From NCBI GenBank assembly GCA_020439485.1, contig JAGQSP010000669.1, positions 1 to 5,391 on the forward strand: DNA of 5,391 nt. Direction: 5' to 3'. This DNA comes from Acidimicrobiales bacterium. Lineage in GTDB: Bacteria > Actinomycetota > Acidimicrobiia > Acidimicrobiales > Poriferisodalaceae. Position 1 is the first letter of the stretch; the number at the start of each line of letters is the position of its first letter. This document shows positions 1-5,391 of the stretch, in pieces. The notes under the pieces are model-generated. The model was not told the origin of the DNA and searched no databases. It saw only the letters and a list, made by a program, of their open reading frames with translations. The translations under genes and the position numbers were made by a program.

Positions 1-452
1 CCGGTGCCGGGCGTGAACGCCCCGACCGTGGTGCCGCCCATCTTGTGGAAACCGTGGTGGATCACCATCGCAGTGTCGGTGACGGTCGCGGCGGGGAATG
101 TGATCGTGGCACCCGACGCGGTCGAGTAGTCGGCGGTTTCAGCGGCGAGGGTGTATTCGCCGTCGAGCTCGAGGAGGTCCCAGCCGCAGATCACCGATTC
201 GGATGCTGCGATCGTGGGGGCCGGTTCCGCTGGGCCGGCGGTCTTGGCCCAGATGTACTGGTGGATGAAGTCGTTGGCGTTGTGTGGCTGGTCGGCGACG
301 AGGGTCCACCCGGACGGGGTGGAGATCGTGGCGAGGGTCCGGTTGATCGCGGCTCGGAGCACCACGGTGCGGCCTTCGACGGGTGTGGTCGCCCACGCTG
401 TCGCCGAGGTGACTGCGGAGAACCAGCCGGAGTTCGAGGAGGCGATGCCCAT
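1..452 (-). CDS. Beta-sandwich minor tail / receptor-binding protein, N-terminal part (cut by left window edge)
   Basis: An uninterrupted frame runs from the ATG at 452 to the left edge (150 codons plus two bases), with no stop in the window. The start overlaps the previous stop by one base (TGATG), and a GGAG lies 10 nt upstream. The protein begins MGIASSNSGWFSAVTSATAW. It then shows TVVLRAAINRTLATISTPSGWTLVADQ (about residues 29-55, split here only for description), an IHQYIWAKTAGPAEPAPTI segment (63-81) and a CGWDLLEL stretch, followed by ATITFPAATVTDTAMVI (115-131) and HHGFHKMGGTTVGAF (132-146). The 'P-S-G-W-T-L-V', 'Y-x-W-x-K-x-A-G ... E-P' and 'D-x-A-M-V-I' landmarks are those of a beta-sandwich domain frequent in tail-fibre and adhesion proteins of actinobacteriophages. 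Its place after the tip genes suggests a fibre or receptor-binding subunit. The C-terminal part and total length are unknown. Confidence 0.75.
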   Translation of the reverse strand, partial: MGIASSNSGWFSAVTSATAWATTPVEGRTVVLRAAINRTLATISTPSGWTLVADQPHNANDFIHQYIWAKTAGPAEPAPTIAASESVICGWDLLELDGEYTLAAETADYSTASGATITFPAATVTDTAMVIHHGFHKMGGTTVGAFTPGT

Positions 453-2479
453 CAGATCTCGGCTCCGGCGTAGAACGTCCAGTTGTATGAGCTGTAGGCG
501 TTGCCGAGCGGTCGGCCCCAACGGTTGATGATGTCGACGTACACGGAATCACCCCACACCGAGTAGCCGACCTCGTAGGCGTCGACCTGCATCGTGGTCT
601 TGTCCATGGCGCCGTTCTGTTCGATCTCGGATCGGCCGGTCTCTTCCCAAGCGACCCGCGGGTTGGAGACGTTCACGAACGGGACCATCGCGTCAAGACC
701 GGCTTTGATGCCACGGCCACCGGATGCCCAGCCGAGCAGATCTTCGCTGGTTTGGGAGTTGACGGTGAGACCGAACAGGCAGGAGGTCATGCAGGCGTAC
801 ATCGTGTAGAACACGCCACGATCTCGGGCCTGTTCAGCGGCCCACAGCCCGTCGGAGCGTTGCAGCCGGGCGATCCGGTCAATGAACCAGGTTGCTTCCT
901 CGACAATGCGGGAGGTGTCGCCGAGCACCGCGGCGGCAGTGGATCGAGATGCTGCACGCCAGATGTCGATGTTGTTCTCGTCGGTGATGGTGCCGGCCTG
1001 GTCGAACGGGCGGTGGGTGATGCAGTACTGGTCGAGCCAGTCGAGGATCTGTTGACGCTGTTGGGCTTCCCAGCCGCCGTATCCCCACAGGTGGCCGACC
1101 GCTCGGAAGATGCCGGTGTGGCTGTTGTAGATCTCGACGTTGCGCGCCAGGGTGCCGGCGGCTTTGACGGTCGGGTCGAGCGATTTCGACGGGTTGCCGA
1201 GATGGTGCCAGAGCAGATCGACCGCTTTCTGAGCGGCGGCGGTGTCGCCGGTCAGATGCCATTCCATCGCTAGAGCGTTCGTAACTTTGGAGAGGTGAAG
1301 GCCGACGTCGATGTAGTCGTAGCGTTCGGCGCCGGGTGCGTAGATTTCGCCTCCTGGCAGGTAGGCCGGGTCGGTGGCCCACTGCCGAGGGTTGGTGTCT
1401 GTGCCGCCGTTGTCGGTGACCGAAACAAGCCCGGATGCCATTCCGGCGGACACGGCCGAGTCGTGACCCGATTTGTACGACGACCAGGGGGAGGTGCCCA
1501 TGCGTGCCTTGCAGGTCGCGATCTGTGACGACGACCAGTGCGGGTAGATGCCGCCGGCGGGGTCGGGGATCTCACCGTCGGGTTGGGGGGTGATGACCAC
1601 CCCACCGGTCCACCGGTCGTTGTAGGGGGCTGCGATGTTGGTGCACCAGGCGCGGGGCACACCGTCGACTTGTCCTTGGAAGAACTCTTCGGTGCGGACC
1701 CATTCGGGTGATCCGGCGTTCAGTCCGTCGAGGGTGGCGGTGTCGGGTAGTGGCCCGTCGCCGTAGAACCAGTCGATCCGGTCTGCGACCACGCCGGGAA
1801 GGATCGGTGAGGGCACCAGAGGCGGGTCTGTGATGTAGATGTGGGTGCATCCGGCGATCGTTTGACCGTCGAGACGGTTCGCGTCGCCGAGGTCGGCGGA
1901 TCCGGCGTAAGCGACGGCTAGCACCTGCGGTGTTGTTTCGAGATCTCGGAGCACGATCGAGATCGGGTCGGGGAGAAGAACACCGAACGGGGCGGCCAGC
2001 TCGAGGACCAGGGTGACGTCGCCGGCTTCGGCCGCGATCGGTGTGATCGTTACGGTGCGGTCGGTGTTGTCTTCGGCGTCCCAGGCCAGTTCGACAGCAC
2101 CGATGTCGACGTAGTTCGTTCCCGGTGTGGCTGTTGACGTTGCCGATACCCGCAGCTGTGCTCGAGCTGGGAGAGCGGTGAGTCCGACGCGGGCGACCTG
2201 TATTTGGAAAGCGCCGGCGGCTGCGTCGACGAAATCTGGGACGTACGCCCATTCGAGCAGTGACGATTGTTGGGCTGGGACGGTGACAGGGCCGAGTACC
2301 AGCAGGTCGGTGCCGGTGCGGCGCACCTCGACGATGTCACCGATCGTTGGCGTGTAGTACGAGAGGCTCGCGATGCCTGGGATCGGCTGGTCTGAGCCCT
2401 CTTCGACGATGGTGAGCGGTGACAGGCCGATCACTTTGGCTCTGGACCAGCGTTGCGGCGGCGTGTCTGGGTTGAACAT
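452..2479 (-). CDS. Putative tailspike/depolymerase: OB-fold, Calx-beta-like and alginate-lyase-like domains
   Basis: 675 aa. The ATG at 2479 follows the upstream stop after one base, with AAGGGG 8 nt before it. Three modules are visible. Residues 10-68 look like the OB-fold of phage tail-tip proteins (RWSRAKVIGL, YTPTIGDIVEVRR, DLLVLGPVTV). Residues 86-181 resemble Calx-beta (TATPGTNYVDI, RTVTITPIAA, VTLVLELAAPFG, ISIVLRDLE). Residues 311-660 resemble the alginate lyase alpha/alpha-toroid superfamily (PF05426-like). There the opening IYPHWSSSQI ... KARMGTSPW (311-332) matches the usual domain start, followed by NALAMEWHLTGD (401-412), YNSHTGIFRAVGHL (451-464), ENNIDIWRAASRS (501-513) and DGLWAAEQARDRGVFYTMY (543-561). 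Residues 182-310 are not recognised. The likely role is a virion-borne enzyme or adhesin acting on host capsule or surface polysaccharide during adsorption, held to the hub by the OB fold. Candidate active-site residues are N502, N503, R552, R554, Y558 and perhaps H454. The substrate cannot be read from the sequence, and an inactive glycan-binding role is possible. Confidence 0.78.
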   Translation of the reverse strand: MFNPDTPPQRWSRAKVIGLSPLTIVEEGSDQPIPGIASLSYYTPTIGDIVEVRRTGTDLLVLGPVTVPAQQSSLLEWAYVPDFVDAAAGAFQIQVARVGLTALPARAQLRVSATSTATPGTNYVDIGAVELAWDAEDNTDRTVTITPIAAEAGDVTLVLELAAPFGVLLPDPISIVLRDLETTPQVLAVAYAGSADLGDANRLDGQTIAGCTHIYITDPPLVPSPILPGVVADRIDWFYGDGPLPDTATLDGLNAGSPEWVRTEEFFQGQVDGVPRAWCTNIAAPYNDRWTGGVVITPQPDGEIPDPAGGIYPHWSSSQIATCKARMGTSPWSSYKSGHDSAVSAGMASGLVSVTDNGGTDTNPRQWATDPAYLPGGEIYAPGAERYDYIDVGLHLSKVTNALAMEWHLTGDTAAAQKAVDLLWHHLGNPSKSLDPTVKAAGTLARNVEIYNSHTGIFRAVGHLWGYGGWEAQQRQQILDWLDQYCITHRPFDQAGTITDENNIDIWRAASRSTAAAVLGDTSRIVEEATWFIDRIARLQRSDGLWAAEQARDRGVFYTMYACMTSCLFGLTVNSQTSEDLLGWASGGRGIKAGLDAMVPFVNVSNPRVAWEETGRSEIEQNGAMDKTTMQVDAYEVGYSVWGDSVYVDIINRWGRPLGNAYSSYNWTFYAGAEI
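463..466 (-). promoter_or_regulatory. Weak Shine-Dalgarno-like site for the left-edge tail gene
   Basis: GGAG on the minus strand, 10 nt before the ATG at 452. The match is short and the spacing a little long, so coupling through the TGATG overlap at 450-454 probably also contributes to initiation. Confidence 0.4.
500..1549 (-). other. Alginate-lyase-like alpha/alpha-toroid domain of the 675-aa protein
   Basis: This encodes residues 311-660. It reads as a series of amphipathic helices with the landmark motifs of the alginate lyase/heparinase-like toroid superfamily: a 'P-H-x-x ... R-x-x-x-x-x-P-W' start, an 'A-x-x-W-x-L-T-G-D' helix, an Asn-Asn pair (502-503) before a 'D-x-W-x-x-x-x-x-S' helix, and 'D-G ... 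E-x-x-R-D-x-x-x-x-Y' (E549, R552, D553, Y558). In the studied PL5 lyases the equivalent region uses Asn, His, Arg and Tyr. The residue after the Asn pair is Ile504, not His. The superfamily call is well supported. The enzymatic activity and substrate are not established. Confidence 0.68.
1937..2224 (-). other. Calx-beta-like domain in the 675-aa protein
   Basis: This encodes residues 86-181. The order FQIQVARVG, RAQLRVSATSTATPGTNYVD, VELAWDAEDNTDRTVTITP, VTLVLELAAPFG and ISIVLRDLE follows the Calx-beta consensus: the 'TA-x-x-G-x-DY' turn, a strand rich in 'T-x-T-V-x-I', the 'L-x-L' strand, and a closing 'I-x-I-x-D'. Calx-beta domains are Ig-like and may bind calcium. Here the domain could be a spacer or a calcium-stabilised stalk. 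The acidic residues near 133-140 and 177-181 are candidates for metal binding, but no site can be assigned from sequence alone. Confidence 0.6.
2276..2452 (-). other. OB-fold-like N-terminal domain of the 675-aa protein (hub-docking module)
   Basis: This encodes residues 10-68. The strand pattern (RAKVIGL, LTIVEEG, Y-x-P-x-x-GDIVEVRR, LLVLGPVTV) is the typical short beta barrel at the start of many phage minor tail and spike proteins, where a 'VGD-x-V-x-V ... L-V-L-G' ending is common. In T4-like systems a comparable OB fold (gp5 N-terminal) sits on the gp27 hub. Here the preceding gene encodes the hub-like protein, so docking is a reasonable inference. Confidence 0.65.
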
Positions 2480-2480
2480 C

Positions 2481-3578
2481 TCATGCGCCCCTTGGGATGT
2501 AGGCCCGGCCGAGCGTGGGGGCGATGTCAGGGAACCTGGAGGTGGTTGAGGTGCCTGTCATCGGTGTGGCGGGGGTGAGCGGAATGGTCAGCGTGTCAAC
2601 GATGTGCAGTTCGGCGATTCCGAGACGTGACCGGTCGAGACGGATCGTGTCACCGACGTCAACTCTCGGGTCGACCACTGATGTCCACACGGCGGCCTGG
2701 TCGTAGCGGAACTGGGCGCCGAGGATGGATTGGGCGAGCCGTTCGGCTTGTTGGGCGGTGGTCACGAACTCGGAGCGGACCACTTTCGGTTTCTTGCCGT
2801 AGGCGCCGCCGTAGGCGAGTACACCTGTGTCGATCGTCGCGAACCCTCGAGGCGGGTCGGCTGATTGGGTTGCTGTGCCGATGACAACGACAGCGTTGTA
2901 CAGGCCTTCTCGGGTCCATTCTTTCTCGGCGGCGAGTAGCTGGCGGCTGTCGGTGAGCTGCCAGGCTTCGTTCTCGGCGAGTGTGGCTTCGGGTTCGAGC
3001 CGGAACGTGCCGGTCCGGTCGACGTACAGTTCCATGCCGGCTGCGCGGGCCATGCGCAGGCACCATTCCCACCGGTCGGCGCCGGTGTCGAGCACCACGA
3101 GCGGGGTTGTGTCGACGGTGGGAACGAACCGGGTGGTTGCTGACGGGTCGGCGTCGAGGATCAGCGCTTCGATCGCGTCGGAGATTCGTTGACCGGCGAT
3201 GATCGGCCACGGGTTCTCGAGGCGGGCGTCGATGATCTTCGCTGACCGGTCGTAGCCGGCGATTCTGATGCCGCCGGCGGTTGGGAGGACCGACTCGACC
3301 CGGAACACGCCTTGGGTGATGGTTCCGGTGTCGGCGCCGAAGTTCACCCAGCCACGGTCGACACGGATCTCGATGCCGGACGGGAACAGGGTCGAGTCGA
3401 CTGACGTGGGGATCAGGTCGATGTCGGCGATGGTGAGGTCGAGGGTGCGTCTGATGGCTGCGTCACGGTCGACGGTGACGGTGCCGCCGAGCACTTTCAG
3501 CAGGCGGCCGGTTGGGGCGTTACGGTCGACGAGCTCGCAGGTGATGGTGGCTGTGTGGTGTGTGGATGGTCCGGTCAT
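2481..3578 (-). CDS. Tail hub / minor tail protein, DUF5047-like (gp27/Tal-type role)
   Basis: 365 aa. The ATG at 3578 lies in an ATGA overlap with the upstream stop. No strong Shine-Dalgarno sequence precedes it, so translation is probably coupled. The order of motifs closely matches the DUF5047-type tail proteins of actinobacteriophages. Near residues 30-53 is a GGTVTVDRDAAIRRTLDLTI stretch. IEIRVDRGW (69-77) and TQGVFRVESV (88-97) follow, then RIAGYDRSAKIIDARL (105-120), a DRWEWCLRMARAAGMELYVD block (168-187) and WTREGLYNAVVVIG (221-234). YGGAYGKKP (256-264) and VDPRVDVGDTIRL (302-314) come next, and the protein ends in a VDTLTIPLTPATPM segment (327-340). Such proteins are thought to form the hub at the tail tip, comparable in role to T4 gp27 and siphophage Tal. 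At about 365 aa it is a hub core only, with no long C-terminal fibre or lysin extension. Family membership is strong. The exact structural role is inferred. Confidence 0.86.
   Translation of the reverse strand: MTGPSTHHTATITCELVDRNAPTGRLLKVLGGTVTVDRDAAIRRTLDLTIADIDLIPTSVDSTLFPSGIEIRVDRGWVNFGADTGTITQGVFRVESVLPTAGGIRIAGYDRSAKIIDARLENPWPIIAGQRISDAIEALILDADPSATTRFVPTVDTTPLVVLDTGADRWEWCLRMARAAGMELYVDRTGTFRLEPEATLAENEAWQLTDSRQLLAAEKEWTREGLYNAVVVIGTATQSADPPRGFATIDTGVLAYGGAYGKKPKVVRSEFVTTAQQAERLAQSILGAQFRYDQAAVWTSVVDPRVDVGDTIRLDRSRLGIAELHIVDTLTIPLTPATPMTGTSTTSRFPDIAPTLGRAYIPRGA
2488..2493 (-). promoter_or_regulatory. Shine-Dalgarno-like site for the 675-aa gene
   Basis: AAGGGG on the minus strand, 8 nt before the ATG at 2479 and within the last codons of the hub gene. 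A second ATG at 2484 overlaps the hub stop but is out of frame with the 675-aa protein, so 2479 is the better start. Confidence 0.55.
3575..3578 (-). promoter_or_regulatory. ATGA stop/start overlap (translational coupling)
   Basis: The stop of the 529-aa gene (TGA) and the start of the hub gene (ATG) share the four bases ATGA. No good Shine-Dalgarno sequence lies just upstream, so the hub gene is probably translated by ribosomes ending on the gene before. That would tie the amounts of the two tail-tip proteins together. Confidence 0.6.
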
Positions 3579-5164
3579 GGCTGCGCGGTGACCACGTTGA
3601 TGACGTATTCGGTGTCGGCGTTCGCCAGGGCGTCGGACAGGCGGCTGGTGGTCCAGTCGAGCACCGCGCAGGTTGCTTCGATCCCGTCGGGTCCGGCGAT
3701 CGAGATGAGCGAATCGGCGGCGAGTGCCTGTTCGATCGCGGTGGACATGGTGATCGATGAGGATCGGATCACGATCCGGCCTGATCTGGGGCCGGGGACG
3801 TCGTGCACGGTGACTGGGGTGGCCGAGTTGACCGGTTCGAACACGGTTGTGCGGCGGCGGCGTGCGAGCCCGTCGATTCCGCGTGGTGGTACTTCGACGA
3901 TGAGGCCGAGGTCTGGCTGGTGGACCGGTCGGAGCCAGAACAGGCCGCCGGATGCGACTTGGACAGCGGCGGGTGATGCCGACCAGTCGGACCAGATCGG
4001 GTCGCCTTGGTCGGTGTCGCCTGCGCGGGCACGGTAGATGATGTCGGTGTCGAGTGGGCAGCCGTCGTCGTACAGGCTGTAGGACCAGTCGCCGGCGGTT
4101 TCGGTCGCTGCTGCTATGTCGGTCCAGGTGGTGCCGGCGTCGGCTGAGCGTTGCACCCAGAGCCGTTCAGCGCCTGCGGGTTGGGTGATGGTGAGTCCGC
4201 AGCGGGCGTTCGCGTCGTCAGGGGTGACGGCGCTGATACCGGGTGCTGATGGGGCGGTGCCGGTGATTTCGAACTCGACGTACACCCAGTCGGATGGCTG
4301 TTCCCAGCCGTTGCCGCCTTCGTAGAGGCGCAGGAACGCACGGTAGGTGCCCAAAGGGAGCACGTCTGGTGTGGCCCAGCCTCGGGCGTTGGTGGTCTGT
4401 TTGCCCGAGTCGGCTACGGGGGTGTCGCCGGTGGTGTCAGGGTCGGTGACGAGACTTCCCGCGAAGATCTGGACTTCCCATCCGGTTTGGGTGAATCCGT
4501 TGCGTGGGTAGAACCGCCAGCCGACGGTGGGGCGCTGCACCGCACCGTTGATCGGGTCCATCTGCGGGTACGGGGGTGTGGCGTAGACGGCGTCGATGTT
4601 GATGGCGTGGACTTTGAGGGTGCCTGAGCGGACATCGGTGGCTGTGAGCCGTAGTTCGAGCAGGTCGGGGTCTGGTGGGGTGGGGAACTCGCCGACCTCA
4701 ACGAGCCGGGTTTGTACCGTTTCGAATGTGGTGAATGGGGGCCCGAACTCGGATTGGAGTGACAGCCACGGGTCGCTGGTCTGGTCGTGGCGCAGTGACA
4801 GGGTGTACACGTCGGCTTGGGCGGGGTTGGCTTGGGCCATGTCGAGCAGGACCCGGTAGCCGATGAGCGCAGCGTCGGCGGGTGGTGTGGTCGCGGCGGT
4901 GAACCCGGTGAACGAGATGTTGTCGCCTGGGCGGGTGGCTTCGTAGGTGCCTGGGTCGTACGATCCGGCCCAGACGACATCGGTTGCTGTGATTTGGATC
5001 CAGTCGTCGTCTGGGGCGACTCCGACGTCGTTGAGGTAGTCGGCGCCGTCGGGTGCTCCTGACGCGGCGAGAGGCGCGAGGGTTGCGCCGTCCGCGGTGA
5101 AGAACCAGCCGCCGTTGGTGGCGAGCATGTCGAAAGGTTCGGCGTAGCGGACCGGGGTCGACAT
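3575..5164 (-). CDS. Multidomain minor tail protein in the distal-tail (Dit) slot, with two Fn3/Ig-like domains
   Basis: 529 aa. The ATG at 5164 has an AGGAG ribosome binding site 6 nt upstream, which supports this start. No signal peptide or membrane segment is visible. By eye there are four regions. Residues 1-196 look like a jelly-roll or carbohydrate-binding-like beta sandwich, opening with an aromatic-rich FDMLATNGGWFF and closing with KVHAINIDAVYATP. Residues 197-302 are Ig/Fn3-like (PTVGWRFYPRN, WEVQIF, GTYRAFLRLYEG, SDWVYVEFEITG). Residues 304-404 are a second Fn3-like unit (APSAPGISAVTPDDANARC, RLWVQRSADAGTTWTDI, IIYRARAG, WSDWS). Residues 405-529 resemble a C-terminal domain common in actinobacteriophage minor tail proteins (LFWLRPVHQPDLGLIV, then VFEPVNSATPVTVHDVPG and GRIVIRSSS, ending INVVTAQP). 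Lying directly after the tape measure gene and before the hub suggests it joins the tail tube to the tip. Its role as distal tail protein is inferred from position and the C-terminal domain. The jelly-roll and Fn3 units may bind host glycans. The stop overlaps the next start by 4 nt. Confidence 0.8.
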   Translation of the reverse strand: MSTPVRYAEPFDMLATNGGWFFTADGATLAPLAASGAPDGADYLNDVGVAPDDDWIQITATDVVWAGSYDPGTYEATRPGDNISFTGFTAATTPPADAALIGYRVLLDMAQANPAQADVYTLSLRHDQTSDPWLSLQSEFGPPFTTFETVQTRLVEVGEFPTPPDPDLLELRLTATDVRSGTLKVHAINIDAVYATPPYPQMDPINGAVQRPTVGWRFYPRNGFTQTGWEVQIFAGSLVTDPDTTGDTPVADSGKQTTNARGWATPDVLPLGTYRAFLRLYEGGNGWEQPSDWVYVEFEITGTAPSAPGISAVTPDDANARCGLTITQPAGAERLWVQRSADAGTTWTDIAAATETAGDWSYSLYDDGCPLDTDIIYRARAGDTDQGDPIWSDWSASPAAVQVASGGLFWLRPVHQPDLGLIVEVPPRGIDGLARRRRTTVFEPVNSATPVTVHDVPGPRSGRIVIRSSSITMSTAIEQALAADSLISIAGPDGIEATCAVLDWTTSRLSDALANADTEYVINVVTAQP

Positions 5165-5391
5165 CAGCGTCTCCTGCCTGCGGTGGTGGCGAGGTGGCGG
5201 CGGCGTTCGTCACGATCGTTCACTACGTGCACACGGGATTCGATCTCGCGGCCGTCGATCGAGACAGACACGACCGGTGCGGCCATCGCTGCGGTCAGCT
5301 GGTCGATCATCTGGCGGGTATCGCCGGTCGAGTGGACACGCGACCCTGAGCCGAGGTTCACGAGCTCGGGGCCGAACTCGCCGACCAGCGC
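5164..5391 (-). CDS. Tape measure protein, C-terminal end (partial, cut by right window edge)
   Basis: Only the last 75 residues and the TGA stop lie in the window. The frame stays open to the right edge, so the GTG at 5361 is an internal valine and not a start. The visible part begins ALVGEFGPELVNLGSGSRV, which matches the conserved 'VGE-x-GPELV ... G-x-x-V' signature near the C-terminus of many siphophage tape measure proteins. It is followed by a short helix-like stretch (HSTGDTRQMIDQLTAAM), a beta-like stretch (VVSVSIDGREIESRV) and a basic tail ending AGRRR. In this family the protein lies inside the tail tube, fixes tail length and helps deliver DNA. Its position just upstream of the tail-tip genes is the expected one. 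The stop shares one base with the start of the next gene (TGATG). The call rests on the motif and the gene order. The long helical body of the protein is outside the window. Confidence 0.87.
   Translation of the reverse strand, partial: ALVGEFGPELVNLGSGSRVHSTGDTRQMIDQLTAAMAAPVVSVSIDGREIESRVHVVNDRDERRRHLATTAGRRR
5171..5175 (-). promoter_or_regulatory. Shine-Dalgarno site for the 529-aa minor tail gene
   Basis: AGGAG on the minus strand, 6 nt before the ATG at 5164 and inside the 3' end of the tape measure gene. It is the clearest ribosome binding site in the window and fixes the start of the 529-aa protein. Confidence 0.7.

Noticed and set aside
45..473. 142-codon plus-strand frame at the left edge
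   Set aside because: Antisense to the left-edge tail gene, with Gly/Arg/Asp-rich shadow composition and no upstream signals.
139..552. 137-codon minus-strand frame near the left edge
   Set aside because: Arg/Pro-rich shadow. The frame starting at 452 has tail-protein motifs, a junction typical of this operon and no stop to the window edge.
752..1273. 173-codon open frame on the plus strand
   Set aside because: It lies wholly antisense to the lyase-like gene. It is rich in Gly, Val and Asp, as expected for a shadow frame in GC-rich DNA, and has no recognisable domain.
1572..2252. 226-codon frame on the minus strand in another phase
   Set aside because: It overlaps the 675-aa gene completely and is an Arg/Pro/His-rich composition artefact. 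The 675-aa frame carries recognisable domains instead.
3750..3780. Cluster of GATC sites as a possible regulatory element or origin
   Set aside because: It lies inside the coding sequence for the C-terminal domain of the 529-aa protein and is explained by Ile, Ser and Arg codons. No AT-rich or iteron structure surrounds it.
3555..4037. 160-codon open frame on the plus strand
   Set aside because: It is antisense to the start of the hub gene and the end of the 529-aa gene, with low-complexity Ser/Arg/Thr composition and no motif.
5164..5361. A free-standing 65-aa gene starting with GTG at 5361
   Set aside because: The frame is open through to the right edge, and the residues before the GTG (ALVGEFGPEL) complete a tape measure C-terminal motif, so this is the end of a longer protein.
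1..5391. Terminators, promoters, tRNAs, CRISPR or direct repeats
   Set aside because: The genes abut or overlap with no intergenic space. No hairpin followed by a T-run, cloverleaf or spaced repeat was found by eye. Recurrent GCCGGCGG and CGATCG words look like composition bias.

Overview
The window is a compact, GC-rich (about 65% by eye), fully coding stretch with every gene on the minus strand. It is the tail-tip part of the structural module of a siphovirus-like (long, non-contractile tail) phage or prophage. The high GC, the codon choice and the resemblance of several domains to actinobacteriophage minor tail proteins point to an actinobacterial host. The sequence does not settle whether this is a free phage, a prophage or a metagenomic contig. 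No integrase, lysis, packaging or host gene is visible.

In transcription order (right to left) there are five genes: (1) the C-terminal 75 residues of a tape measure protein, cut by the right edge; (2) a 529-aa multidomain minor tail protein in the position usually held by the distal tail protein; (3) a 365-aa DUF5047-like tail hub protein; (4) a 675-aa modular protein with an OB-fold-like N-terminus, a Calx-beta-like domain and a C-terminal alginate-lyase-like alpha/alpha-toroid domain; (5) the first 150 codons of another beta-rich tail or receptor-binding protein, cut by the left edge. The junctions are a 1-nt overlap, a 4-nt overlap, a 1-nt gap and a 1-nt overlap, so this is one tightly coupled operon with no intergenic space for promoters or terminators.

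Read together, gene 1 sets tail length, gene 2 probably joins the tube to the tip, and gene 3 forms the hub. Gene 4 probably docks to the hub through its OB fold and presents a polysaccharide-degrading or polysaccharide-binding domain to the host envelope, and gene 5 probably adds a further binding domain. The most interesting element is the gene 4 protein, a candidate tail-borne polysaccharide lyase with an unusual domain combination and a possibly altered active site. No RNA genes, CRISPR arrays, insertion sequences or long repeats were seen.
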